Below, one piece after another: positions 37,474 to 49,500 of a stretch of DNA of 64,000 nt; position 1 is the first letter of the stretch; each line of letters opens with the position of its first letter. The DNA lies in NCBI GenBank assembly GCA_016713525.1, contig JADJOZ010000033.1:558001-622000 (forward strand), written 5' to 3'. Position numbers and translations under genes: made by a program. This DNA is from Bacteroidota bacterium (GTDB taxonomy: Bacteria > Bacteroidota > Bacteroidia > AKYH767-A > OLB10). The notes beneath the pieces were generated by a model that was given only the letters and a program-made list of their open reading frames with translations, ran no database searches and was not told the DNA's origin.

Positions 37474-37553
37474 TTAACAGAACTAATATTTAATAGGTAA
37501 AAATAGTAATATCTGGAATAGCATTTTTTTAAATTAACTGAAACAAGTGTAAT

Positions 37554-37587
37554 AAAAAAGGCTGTTTGAATTCAAACAGCCTTTTTT
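37554..37587 (-). terminator. Terminator of Omp28-like gene
   Basis: A perfect 34-bp palindrome centred on GAATTC, with an A-run on one side and a T-run on the other, 17 bases after the stop at 37605. Confidence 0.85.
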
Positions 37588-37604
37588 ATATTTTTCAGGA
37601 TTGA

Positions 37605-39500
37605 TTATTTTTCAAGAACTACTTTCTTTACAATTACTTGTGAATTAGCTTGAACATGAATCATATAAATGCCACTTTCGAATTTGGCAAGATTAATATA
37701 AACCTGTGAATTTGCATTAGCAGAAGAAACAAAAGTTTCAACCAATTTACCCTGAGCGTCATAAATTGAAATCACGTTAGAATCACTTTTAATGTTATTC
37801 ATGTTAACATAAACATCACCGGAAGTAATTGTCGGGAACACTGAAATTGAATTTAAAGTTTCATTTTCACCAATACCAGTTGTAGATTGGATATTAATAT
37901 CATCGATATACATATTGTTTCCAAAACCAGAAATTGCTTTGAATGCAATTAATACTTCAGTTTGACCTGCAAATGCACTTAAACTTGCATTTTCATTTCT
38001 CCACTGAGTTGTACTGCCGGAAGTTGGTGTAAATGCAGCAGTCGCAGCTCCGGAAGTAGTAAGTTGAGGATCAGATTTAGTCCAGATAGTTGTCCATGTA
38101 GCACCGCAATCTGTTGAAGCAACAATATCACACTGATCAATGAAACCGGTATATGATGCCTTAGCTAATTTAAATGTTAACACCGGATTTGTAAGAGTTG
38201 AAAGATCAACTTTTGGAGTGTACAGGTATTCAACATCTCCTGCTGCACTATTATAGAAATCCATTTTAGTTGATCCGTTTGCAGCAGTTGCACCCACGGT
38301 TGAACGAGTAAAGGTAGCAGTACCACCGCCATTAATTCTTGTCCAGTTAACCGGAGGAAAGGTTGTAGCAACAAAGTCCTGAGTAACCGGAGCAACAGAA
38401 ACATTTACCGGGATTTGATATAGCGTTACAGAATATGAATTGTTTCCGGTTACATAATCGTTTCCACCGTTAACAGATGCAACAGTGCAAGTAAATGTAC
38501 TTGGGAATGTAGCTATAGGAATATTTGGCAATGTAATAGTTGCGTTTCCACCAGGAGCAATAGTGGTATTAGCTGTATAATTTATTACTGAACCGCCGGT
38601 AATAGAATAAGTCAAATCAACTGAATTGATAGTGGTAGAACCTTCATTAGTAATTGTAATAGATGGATCAAATCCGGAAACACAAGTAATATCAGCTGAT
38701 GGTAATGAACAATTTTTTAAAGAGGCATCAATTGCAATAGGTAATGGTTCGCTGATACCTGCCTGAAATACCTCTTTTGTTGCATCATTTTGAATGAAAA
38801 CAACAACAGCAACTTGCTTTAAGTCATAAACGTAGGTAGGAATTGCAGTAGAAAAAGTAAGTTGTTGTGTTTGTCCGGCTGTCCATGATCCTGCTAAAGC
38901 AGTTCCGATTGCATTAGGAACCATTTTACGCATTACACCATAAAAATCAGTTTCTCCATTTGTACCAGGAGCCTGGCAAAAATTAATTTCTTTCTCAACT
39001 AAAGCAACTCGTAATGAAAAAGTTCCTGAAGTAGCTTGAGTACATGCAATATCAATAGTCATGTCAACATTTGCATAAGTAGCATCAAAAGAGTGTGATG
39101 CACTTAAAGTAAATGGTGATGTCACAGCATATCTGGTATCAATTTTAGATTGATTCCAGTTTGCAGGCGCCCCGCTGTAAGAACCTCCTGTTTGAGGCGT
39201 ACCATCCAATGTTGCATATGGAACTCCGGAAACATTATAATAAGTAACACGTGGTCCAACCCAGGTTTGAGTTTGAGTATTCATTGGGTCAACACCTGGC
39301 CAGTTTGTTTGGTATTTTAGTCCAATTACTTTTTGAGTGTTACCAGCTAAAAGTGCGTTGAAATTTGGGTTTTGTGATGCACAAGGTCCACATGAAGCCT
39401 GTGTAAATTCTTCCGCAAGTACCATTCGCTGCGACTGTGCAAATGCGGAACCTGTTAATAATGTCAGCGCAAGCGCCGTGATTGAGTAAATTTTTTTCAT
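37605..39500 (-). CDS. Omp28-like thioredoxin-fold protein with T9SS sorting domain
   Basis: 631 residues. Signal peptide ends FAQ. An N-terminal Omp28/thioredoxin-like domain carries EEFTQASCGPCASQNPNF, with the CGPC of true thioredoxins at Cys37-Cys40. Next come repeated adhesion-like domains with IDASLKNCSLPSADITCVSGF and later a lectin/MAM-like block (YNSAAGDVEYLYTPKVDLS). The C-terminus is a type A sorting domain (ISVFPTITSGDVYVNMNNI). A surface protein with a possible thiol-redox head. Substrate unknown. Own terminator; promoter weak. Confidence 0.75.
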   Translation of the reverse strand: MKKIYSITALALTLLTGSAFAQSQRMVLAEEFTQASCGPCASQNPNFNALLAGNTQKVIGLKYQTNWPGVDPMNTQTQTWVGPRVTYYNVSGVPYATLDGTPQTGGSYSGAPANWNQSKIDTRYAVTSPFTLSASHSFDATYANVDMTIDIACTQATSGTFSLRVALVEKEINFCQAPGTNGETDFYGVMRKMVPNAIGTALAGSWTAGQTQQLTFSTAIPTYVYDLKQVAVVVFIQNDATKEVFQAGISEPLPIAIDASLKNCSLPSADITCVSGFDPSITITNEGSTTINSVDLTYSITGGSVINYTANTTIAPGGNATITLPNIPIATFPSTFTCTVASVNGGNDYVTGNNSYSVTLYQIPVNVSVAPVTQDFVATTFPPVNWTRINGGGTATFTRSTVGATAANGSTKMDFYNSAAGDVEYLYTPKVDLSTLTNPVLTFKLAKASYTGFIDQCDIVASTDCGATWTTIWTKSDPQLTTSGAATAAFTPTSGSTTQWRNENASLSAFAGQTEVLIAFKAISGFGNNMYIDDINIQSTTGIGENETLNSISVFPTITSGDVYVNMNNIKSDSNVISIYDAQGKLVETFVSSANANSQVYINLAKFESGIYMIHVQANSQVIVKKVVLEK

Positions 39501-39696
39501 AACTCTGGTTATTTTAAGGTTTGAGATTAGCGAAGATAGAACATTTTTTCCTTATGTAATGGCTACTTCCGTGTAAAAATTTTGTAAAGTTCATAGCAGA
39601 GTAGTACATTTTCTACAAAGTAGTTGGTTTAATATTTGCTTTTCTTCAAAAAATGCCGTTATTTTACGCTAATGTTTATACTATAATTAAAATATT

Positions 39697-40392
39697 ATGA
39701 AAAAAATCTACTTAATTGCTTTATTTACAGTGTTTTGTATTGGGACTCAGGCTCAAAGTCTCACCGCAACTAACGTATATATTAGTGGTGACCCTACCTT
39801 TTTTATGGAAGGGCACGCTACAATCACCAATATTAGCTCTGCCAGCAAGGATGTTACAGTTCAAAGAACAGTTAATAACCTATTTTCAGGCCACAACAGT
39901 TATTTTTGCTGGGTACAGTGCTATAGTTCACAAACATCTCTTGCCCCTGATAATATTACCCTGAATCCCGGAGATAATACCGATATTTTCAGAGGTGATC
40001 TTGAAACATTTGCTGTTTCCGGAATTAGTGTGGTATCATATTGCTTTTTTGATGTTAATAATACTTCCGATTCAGTATGTGTTGAATACATTTATGACGC
40101 TACTACAGGAATTGCTGATATCCCTGCAGGGAAAAATTATATCTCAAAAGCATACCCAAATCCGGCATCTGATTTCACTCAATTCTATATCAACGTTAAT
40201 AAAGGTGTGAAAAATGCTCAGGTGAAAATTTTCAATATGCTTGGTGCTGAAGTTAAATCGGTACAAGTAACTGACGCACGTAACACCTTGAAAGTTAATA
40301 TCAGTAACCTTAAAGGCGGAATTTATTTTTATTCTCTCTTCATTGATGGAAAAAGTACCTCTACAGGTAAGTTGATGGTTTCTAAAAACTGA
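39697..40392 (+). CDS. Small T9SS-secreted protein
   Basis: 231 residues: signal peptide ending GTQAQ, a ~120-residue beta-rich domain (LTATNVYISGDPTFFMEGHA ... SYFCWVQCYSS), and a type A sorting domain (SKAYPNPASDFTQFYINVNK ... LKGGIYFYSLFIDG ... KLMVSKN). No known catalytic motif. Divergent from the Omp28-like gene with a 196-bp gap. Role unknown. Confidence 0.75.
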   Translation: MKKIYLIALFTVFCIGTQAQSLTATNVYISGDPTFFMEGHATITNISSASKDVTVQRTVNNLFSGHNSYFCWVQCYSSQTSLAPDNITLNPGDNTDIFRGDLETFAVSGISVVSYCFFDVNNTSDSVCVEYIYDATTGIADIPAGKNYISKAYPNPASDFTQFYINVNKGVKNAQVKIFNMLGAEVKSVQVTDARNTLKVNISNLKGGIYFYSLFIDGKSTSTGKLMVSKN

Positions 40393-40411
40393 TATTAAAC
40401 AACCGTATTTG

Positions 40412-40443
40412 AAGTCCCGTTTACCAGCCGGTAAACGGGACTT
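40412..40443 (+). terminator. Terminator after small T9SS gene
   Basis: A perfect 14-bp GC-containing stem (40412-40425 with 40430-40443), 4-base loop, 20 bases after the stop codon. Confidence 0.85.
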
Positions 40444-40504
40444 CTTCATTTAAGCCAATTCCGCTTTTTTTTGAGTAATTTAGCCCCCTTTCACAAATGT
40501 AATT

Positions 40505-42770
40505 ATGAATAAAAAACAAGACGCATTAGATTATCACGCTCAGGGAAGACCGGGTAAAATAGAAGTCGTTCCAACAAAACCATACAGTACGCAACGCGAT
40601 TTGTCATTAGCTTATTCTCCTGGTGTGGCAGAACCATGTCTGAGAATTCAGGAAAATCCGGATGATGTTTATAAGTACACTGCAAAAGGTAATCTGGTGG
40701 CTGTAATTTCAAATGGTACCGCGGTATTGGGATTGGGCAACATTGGCTCCGAAGCATCGAAGCCGGTAATGGAAGGAAAAGGATTGCTTTTTAAAATTTT
40801 CGCTGACATTGATGTTTTTGATATTGAAATCGATCAAACAGATGTGGAAGGTTTTGTACAAACAGTGAAAGCGATTTCTCCAACTTTTGGTGGAATAAAT
40901 CTTGAAGATATCAAAGCTCCCGAGTGTTTTGAAATTGAAAAAGGCTAAAAGCAGAATTGCAGATTCCTGTAATGCATGATGATCAGCATGGAACTGCTAT
41001 CATATCTTCAGCTGCTCTCATAAATGCTCTCGAACTGGCTGAAAAAATATTTCTGAAGTCAGAATTGTAGTTAACGGTGCCGGTGCATCAGCAATTTCAT
41101 GCACCCGTTTGTTTGTTTCATTAGGTGCTCAGCTAACTAATATTGTTATGCTCGACAGTACAGGGGTAATACGTGCCGACCGTCAGAATCTGGATGAGCA
41201 AAAAAGATATTTTGCTACAGAAAGAAACATTCATTCCCTCGAAGAAGCTATGGTAAATGCCGATGTTTTTATCGGTCTTTCCAAAGGAAATATTCTGAAC
41301 GCCGATCACTTGCGGGCAATGGCTTCCAACCCGATTGTTTTTGCCATGGCGAATCCTGACCCTGAAATTACCTATGAAGCAGCGCACGCATCCCGCACCG
41401 ATATCATTCTTGCAACAGGCCGTTCCGATTTCCCAAATCAGGTGAATAACGTTATTGGATTCCCTTTCATTTTCAGAGGTGCACTCGATGTTCGTGCCAC
41501 TCAGATCAATGAAGAAATGAAATTAGCTGCCGTTCGTGCGATTGCAAATCTCGCTAAACAACCGGTTCCCGAAATTGTAAATCTTGCATATAATAAAACC
41601 AATATTCTTTTTGGACGCGATTACATCATTCCTAAACCTCTTGATCCGCGATTGATTACTACTGTTGCTCCTGCAGTTGCCAAAGCAGCAATGGATTCCG
41701 GTGTTGCACGATTAAAAATTACGAACTGGGAAGCCTATGAAGAAGAATTATCGAAACGCCTTGGTCTCGATAACAAACTGATTCGTGTAATTACCAATAA
41801 AGCAAAACAGAATCCGCAAAGAATTGTTTTTGCTGAAGCTGATACTTATAAGATATTAAAATCGGCTCAGATAGTTCGTGATGAAGGAATTGCTAAACCC
41901 ATTTTGCTTGGAAATAAAGAGAAAATTATGCGCCTCATCGAAGAGCATAATCTCGATCTAGGAGATATTCCGATCATTGATCCAAGAGCAGAATCCTCAA
42001 GCCTCGATTCTTTCGGAGAATTGTTCTTCAGAAAAAGAGCTAGAAATGGTTTCAATTATCATGAAGCCCGTAAGATAATGCGTGAACGAAATTATTATGG
42101 TGCAATGATGGTTGAAACTGGTCAGGCGGATGCGCTTATCTCCGGTCTCACAAGAAAATATGCCGACATACTCCGACCCGCCATTTACATAATCGGTACA
42201 CAAGAGGAAGTTACTCATGTTGCAGGAATGTATATCATGATCACCAAGCGTGGCCCCATCTTTTTTGCCGATACAACTATCAATGTAAATCCTACAACGG
42301 AAGAGTTGGTTGAAATTGCATTGCTGACTGCAAAAGCTGTTCAGCAATTTAATATGAAGCCCCGCATTGCAATGGTGTCATTTTCCAATTTCGGATCATC
42401 TAAGGATCCACAGGCAAAAAAGGTTAAAGATGCCGTAAAAATTCTTCATGATAAATTTCCGGGACTTGTGGTTGATGGAGAAATGCAGGCCAATTTCGCT
42501 TTCAATACACAAATGCTGAAAGATAATTTCCCATTTAGTGAACTGGCTAAAGAAGGTGCAAACACATTAATATTTCCGAATCTTGATTCCGGTAATATAG
42601 CTTACAAATTAATTCAGGAAATGGGAGGTGCCGAGGCCATTGGTCCTGTACTTCTGGGCATGAAAAAACCGGTGCATATACTCCAGTTAGGAAGTAGTGT
42701 CAGAGAAATTGTTAACATGGTGACCATTGCTGTTGTAGATGCTCAGGCTCGGAAAAATGCAAATATTTAA
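40505..42770 (+). CDS. maeB: NADP-dependent malic enzyme with phosphotransacetylase-like domain (two frameshifts)
   Basis: About 755 residues after correction. The N-terminal malic-enzyme part has SLAYSPGVAEPCLRI, ISNGTAVLGLGNIG and IPVMHDDQHGTAII, then VVNGAGASAISC (NADP Rossmann). The C-terminal ~330 residues are a PTA-like domain (RIVFAEADTYKILKSAQIV ... ALISGLTRKY), typical of MaeB and regulatory (acetyl-CoA binding). Two lesions: A5 at 40938-40942 and A6 at 41042-41047 each lack one A; adding them gives EIEKRLKAELQIPV and AEKNISEVRIVV. Oxidative decarboxylation of malate to pyruvate with NADPH. Directly upstream of ruvA (3 bp gap). Confidence 0.9.
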
Positions 42771-42773
42771 TAT

Positions 42774-43379
42774 ATGTATCACTATATAAGCGGCAAAATA
42801 AGATCGCTCAATCCCACAACAGTTGTTATTGATAATCAGGGTATTGGATATGCAATCCAAATTTCTTTGCATACTTATACCAAAATAAAGGATCTGCAGG
42901 AAGTACAACTATTTACACATTGTATTATTAAAACGGAAAGTCAGGCAACCTCATTATTTGGAATTTATGGATTTGCCGATGAACAGGAAAAAAATGTTTT
43001 CATGGACCTGGTAAGTGTTTCTGGAGTAGGCAACAATACTGCGCAGCTAATCCTTTCTTCATTTGAGCCGGGCGATTTAATTCAGGCTATAGGTACAGGA
43101 AACATTGCTGCTTTGCAAAAAGTGAAAGGGATAGGTAATAAAACAGCCCAGAGAATAATAATTGATCTTAAAGACAAAATATTAAAATCTGCCGGAGATG
43201 TTAAATTTACAGCTGCTGTAGGCAATACTCTTAAAGACGAATCGTTAAGTGCCTTGTTAACTCTCGGATTTAACCGGATATCGGCTGAAAAAGCAATTGA
43301 CAAAGCTCTTAAAAACAGCTCTTCAGAAACTACAGTAGAGCAAATTATTAAAACGGCACTTGGATTTTTGTCATCTTAG
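42774..43379 (+). CDS. ruvA: Holliday junction DNA helicase subunit RuvA
   Basis: 201 residues. N-terminal OB-fold (MYHYISGKIRSLNPTTVVID); two helix-hairpin-helix motifs VSGVGNNTAQLILS near 81 and VKGIGNKTAQRIIIDLKDK near 116; C-terminal UBA-like domain III (LSALLTLGFNRISAEKAIDKAL). Binds Holliday junctions and recruits RuvB. Complete. Between maeB and sprA, a conserved order in Bacteroidota. Confidence 0.95.
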   Translation: MYHYISGKIRSLNPTTVVIDNQGIGYAIQISLHTYTKIKDLQEVQLFTHCIIKTESQATSLFGIYGFADEQEKNVFMDLVSVSGVGNNTAQLILSSFEPGDLIQAIGTGNIAALQKVKGIGNKTAQRIIIDLKDKILKSAGDVKFTAAVGNTLKDESLSALLTLGFNRISAEKAIDKALKNSSSETTVEQIIKTALGFLSS

Positions 43380-43413
43380 CCTTTTATGGTTGAAAACAGG
43401 CAATTTGAAGCGG

Positions 43414-43443
43414 TTTGCCGTTCAAAATTTTATGTTATTTTAG
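43414..43443 (+). promoter_or_regulatory. Candidate promoter of sprA (TTTG-n18-TATTTTAG)
   Basis: TTTG at 43414-43417 and TATTTTAG at 43436-43443, 18 bases apart. The -7 box differs from TAnnTTTG at one position. It would give a leader of about 150 bases ahead of the GTG start. Confidence 0.4.
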
Positions 43444-43597
43444 CCGCCGGGAAGCATGGTTTCCTTCAGCTTGGTGAGATTAATGTAAAATTCTGATAAT
43501 CAGTAATTAAATAAAATCAGAAGGGCCTGTCAAGGGATACTAAATGCAGGGAATTATGAGATCAACCAATCAACATCAGTTTTAATTTGGGCCTAAG

Positions 43598-46500
43598 GTG
43601 ATTTTTAGAAAATTGTTGAAGTTCGGTACCACAGTCGGGTTTGCCCTTCCGGTACTCGGCCTCGTTTGGGGATCTACCCCACAGATTACATCAGACAGTT
43701 TGTTTAGCGACATTTACAATGCTGCCGGAATAGCCATGCCCGACACAGGCAGGAAAGATTCCACCCAATTACCTTATCCGTGGGATGACAATTTAACGGA
43801 TCCCTTTTCAAATCCTCCCAATCAAAGTCCTATGTACCTTGGAGATCCCTCCAACGTAAATCAGTCAATTGAATACGATCCTGATCAAAATCAATATAAT
43901 ATTAATGAGAAAATGGGGGAACTGTTTTACAGAAATCCTTCCTATCTCACCTTTGATGAATTCGTAAGAGAGGAATTTTCAAAGTCTACTAATAATTACT
44001 GGAAAGAAGTCTCTGAAGGAAATGCTGAAGAACAAAAGCGAAGCATTATCCCGAAAATTTATGTTGGTGGTCAGGCTTTCGACAGGATTTTTGGAGGTAA
44101 TACCATTGATATCCGCCCACAGGGTTCTGCGGAACTTACTTTTGGTGTGAATATTTACAGAAATGACAACCCATCAATTCCTGAAAAGCAACGTCGTAAT
44201 GCTACGTTCGATTTCAAGGAAAAAATTCAGATGAATGTGGTTGGAAATATTGGTGAGAAAATGAAACTCACTACCAACTATAATACGGAAGCTAGTTTTG
44301 ATTTCGAAAATAAAATGAAACTGGAGTACACCGGTTATGAAGATGAAATCATCAAGAAACTGGAAGCAGGAAATGTTACTTTGCCCTTGTCGGGATCGCT
44401 CATTCAGGGAAGTCAGAGTTTGTTTGGTATAAAGGCTCAATTGCAGTTCGGAAGACTTAAGGTAACAACGGTAATTTCGCAACAGGAAGGAAAAGCATCT
44501 ACCATTGATGTTCCACCTGGTGGTGGTCAAATTTCGAAGTTCGAAATTCAGGCTGATCAGTATGAAGCAAACAAACATTACTTCCTTGCCAATTACTTCA
44601 AAGATAATTATGACAATTCATTAAAGACTTTGCCAATCATTAATTCTCCTGTTAATATCACTAAACTGGAGCTATGGGTAACTAATAAAAACAGCAGTAC
44701 CGATAACACCCGTGACATTGTTGCTTTCATGGACCTAGGTGAATACAAAATTTATAGCAATGCTTTGATTTCACAAGGGACTTCGGTTTTTCCATCAGAT
44801 AGTATTTCCAATAATCTTTATCAGTTAATGAATAATCAGTATTTACCATCCCGTGATGTGAATGCTGTTTCTCAGGCTTTGGATCCTTTGGCCGGTCCCC
44901 CATATAATTTCGCACCGCAACAAGATTATGTGAGGTTAGTTGGAGCACGAAAGCTTAATCCTAATGAGTATACCTACAACGCAAAACTTGGATATGTTTC
45001 TTTAAACCAACCTTTAAATTCCAATGAAGTTCTGGCAGTTGCTTTTGAATATACTGTGGGAAATTCAGTGTATAAAGTAGGTGATCTGACTACTTCCGGT
45101 ATTAATCCACCAAAAGCATTATTTGTAAAACTTATTAAAAGCACCAACATCAATCCTAAACTACCCACATGGGATTTGATGATGAAAAACGTTTATTCCA
45201 TAGGCTCTTATCAGGTTCAGCGTGAAAATTTTAAACTGAATGTCATCTACACTGATAATACAGATGGATTGAAGAAAATAAATTATCTGCCCGTTCCTGC
45301 AAGTGAAAACAGACTGCAAGGGGTTCCTATTATTCAAGTTCTTGGTCTTGATCGTCTGGATGGCAGAAATGATCCTGTTGCAGATGGTATTTTCGATTTC
45401 GTTGATGGTGTTACCGTTAATGCCAACAGTGGGAGGGTGATTTTCCCTGTGAGAGAACCATTCGGAAGTTATCTTCGTTCTCAGTTCAACGATAATTTGC
45501 TCGCCAATAATTATGTTTATGAGGCATTGTACGATTCTACCAGAACATCCGCACAACAGTTGCCAGAATTAAACCGGTTCTCCCTTGTTGGAAGTTATCA
45601 GAGTTCATCAAGTTCAGAAATTTTTCTGAATGCTACGAGTATACCACAAGGTTCTGTAACGGTAACGGCAGGGGGTGTTCCACTGACAGAAAATGTGGAT
45701 TATACAGTTGATTACAACCTGGGTCGTGTGAAAATTATCAATGCTGGAATTCTGGCTTCTGCAACGCCAATAAAAATATCACTTGAATCTAATTCGCTTT
45801 TCAGTATTCAATCGAAGTCGCTTTACGGTGCACGATTTGATTATCTGGTGAATAAAGACTTTAATGTAGGTGGAACAATTCTGCATCTTAGTGAACGACC
45901 TATAACAGGTAAAGTAAATATCGGTGAAGAGCCTATCAAGAATACCATTTGGGGCGTTGACGGAACCTACACAACAGAATCAAGATTTATCACCCGCATG
46001 GTTGATAAATTGCCATTCCTGGAAACAAAAGTCCCTTCCAAAGTAACGGTTACCGGTGAGTTTGCGAATTTGATTCCCGGCACACCAAAAGCAATTGGTA
46101 AAAATGGAAATGCTTATATCGACGATTTCGAAGCAAGTCAATCAACAATTGATATTAAGAATCCCGGCACCTGGTTCCTGGCATCCATTCCACAAGGTCA
46201 ACTTGCATTGTTTCCTGAGTCTGTTTATAGCGATTCTTTAATCAGTGGATTTAACCGCGCTAAGCTTGCCTGGTACAATATTGATCAAACAGTTTTTTAT
46301 CGTTCTAATAATGGATTATTACCTCCAAACATTTCCGACGCACAATTATCAAATAATAACGTGCGTGAAGTTTTGGAAACGGAATTATTTCCTTACAAAC
46401 AAAATCCAACAGGACAGTCAACCAATCTTAATATTTTGAACCTTGCATATTACCCTGCAGAAAGAGGACCCTATAACTTTAATGTTACAGGATTAAACGG

Positions 46501-49500
46501 GCAGACAGGATTTCTTGCTGATCCGTCCAATTCATGGGCAGGTATTATGCGACGTATTGAAACTTTCGATTTCGAAACTGCAAATGTTGAATTCATTCAG
46601 TTTTGGGTGATGGATCCGTTTCATGATGAGAGTCTGAATGGTGTGAATGGTTCTGGTGGTAGTCTTTATTTTAACCTTGGAGATGTTTCAGAAGATATCC
46701 TTAAGGATGCCAACCGTTCGTTTGAAAATGGATTGCCTTCACCAACCAACAACAATACAGTTGATACCACCAGCTGGGGTCTGGTACCAAATGTGCAAAG
46801 TATTGTCAATGCCTTCGACAATGATCCTGATTCACGTAAAGCACAGGATATTGGTTTGGATGGATTGTCAACTGACAATGAACGTAATTTTTTCAAAGCC
46901 CAATATATTGATGCATTAGTAGCACAATTTGGTTCTGCCTCAGCTGCCTATACAAATGGTCTTGCAGATCCATCCGGTGATGACTTCCAGTATTTCCGTG
47001 GCAGCGGACTCGATAATGTTGGGGCTGATATTTTAACGAGGTATAAAAACTTTAATGGTACTGAAGGTAATTCCAAAACATCGGAACAGTCACCTGAACC
47101 GTTCTCTACATCAGCAACAAACTTGCCTGATGGTGAAGACATAAATCGTGATAACACGATGAATGACTTTGAAAATTATTATCAATACAAAGTTGACCTC
47201 ACTCCAGCAACTATGGTTGTTGGTACGAATTATATTGTAGATCAGGTAACAACAACAGTACAGACAAAAGACAATACTTCTAAAACCATTAAATGGTATC
47301 AGTTTAAAATTCCTGTGAATTCTCCTACAGAAGTTATAGGTACAGGAGCGGATTTGAAATCGGTGAACTTTATCAGGATGTTTATGAAGGATTTTACCGA
47401 TCCTATGATATTGCGTTTTGCAAAACTTGAACTGTTACGTGGTGAATGGCGAAAATATCAATATTCATTATTGTACCCCGGTGAATATATTCCTACAGAT
47501 CCGAATGCAACTCCATTTGATGTAACAGTTGTGAATCTGGAAGAAAACGGAGACCGTACACCTATCCGGTATGTACTACCTCCGGGAATTGATCGCGAAG
47601 TGAATGTAGGAACTACCAATCTGCAACAGTTAAATGAACAATCATTGAGTTTGAAGGTCTGCAACCTTGAAGATGGTGATGCACGGGCGGCTTATAAAAA
47701 CACTTTGCTTGATGCACGGAATTATAAGAAGATCAAAATGTATCTGCATGCTGAAGATGGTAGTGCCAGTGATGAATTACTGGATGGTGAGGTAACTGCT
47801 TTTGTACGTTTAGGATCCGACTTTACCACCAACTATTATGAGTATGAAATTCCATTAAAAATAACCCGTTTTGGTGCTTCCAGGGATGTGGATATCTGGC
47901 CAGATGCCAACAACATGGAAATTGATGTTGATAAGCTTATCAAAGGAAAGTTGCAACGGAATAATGTTTATGCTTCAACAGGAACATCATCAAGCACACC
48001 TTATATTTTTAGTGATGGTACCAGAAAGATCACCATCGTAGGTAATCCAACTTTAAGTGAGGTTAAAACACTGATGGTGGGTATCAGAAATCCTAAAAAG
48101 GAATTGAATCCATCTGATGATGGTTCAGCAAAATGTGTGGAACTTTGGGTGAATGAGCTTCGCATGAATGACTTCGACAATAACGGAGGATGGGCTGCAA
48201 ATGCCCGTGTAACAACCAAGCTTGCTGATTTAGGAACAGTAACGCTTTCAGGAAACAGAAGCACCGATGGATTTGGTAGTCTGGAAAGCAAATTGAATGA
48301 CAGACAGAAAGAAAATATTACACAATATGATGTTTCAACATCTTTGGAGTTTGGTAAATTCTTCCCTCAGAAGACCGGAATATCTTTGCCTCTGTATTTT
48401 GGATATTCAGAATCATTCACCAACCCTCAGTACAACCCATTAGATCCGGATGTGCCATTTGAAGATGCATTGGATGCTATCGATGATAATGCAAGGAGAA
48501 GTCAGTTGAAACGAATTGCGCAGGATTACACCAAGCGTCAGAGTATCAACATGACCAATATTAAGAAAAACAGGGGAGGCAGTGCAGCCAAACCTAAGAT
48601 TTATAATATTGAGAATTTTAATCTCTCATTAGGATATTCTCAGACATATCGCAGAAATATAAATCTGGAATATGATAATCAGAAAGAATATGTTGCTGCA
48701 TTGGGTTATAATTTTATTACCCAGCCTAAATATATATCTCCATTGGCTAAATGGAAGCCAATTCAGAAATCAAAATGGTATAAACCAATTAAAGATTTTA
48801 ATGTAAACCTTATCCCAAGCAGTTTTACATTCAGAGCAGATGTCAATCGTCACTATGGTGAAACACAGGTTCGTGATATTTCTGACTTCTCATTCAAACA
48901 ACCTGCTACTTACAATAAATCGTTCCTTACCACACGACAATATTCGTTGGCTTATGATATCACACGATCTATTAAATTCGATTTCAACGCGAATAATATT
49001 GCCAATATTGATGAACCATATGGCAAACTCGATTCGCAGGAGAAAAAGGATTCTGTAAGAACTAATTTCTTCAATCTGGGACGTAATACAGATTACCGGC
49101 ATGGTGGTTCATTGAGTTATAATGTACCATTGAATAAATTCCCTTTAACAGACTGGATATCGGTAAATGCAAAGTATATGTTCGATTATCACTGGCAGAC
49201 AGGACCATTGGCAGTGCTTACAACTACCAGTCAGCTTGGAGTAAATCCATCTATTGGAAATACAATTCAGAATTCAAATACCAAACAATTGAATTCTACT
49301 TTCACAATGACTACCTTATATAACAAAGTTCCGTTGTTTAAGAAGTTGTTGGGTCCAAAACCACCAAAGCCTGCTGCAAAACCTAAAGTTGAACCCGCCA
49401 AACCTGCTGCCAGCGATACTACAGGTGGGAAAAAGCCTCCTGTTAAAAAGAAGGAAAAAACATATGGAGATTTTCCAAGAGCACTTGCTAAAGTTGTATT

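Noticed and set aside
40505..42770. maeB as two separate genes (malic enzyme fragment plus PTA-like gene)
   Set aside because: The missing junction residues are encoded between the pieces in other frames, and restoring one A at two runs gives one continuous standard MaeB.
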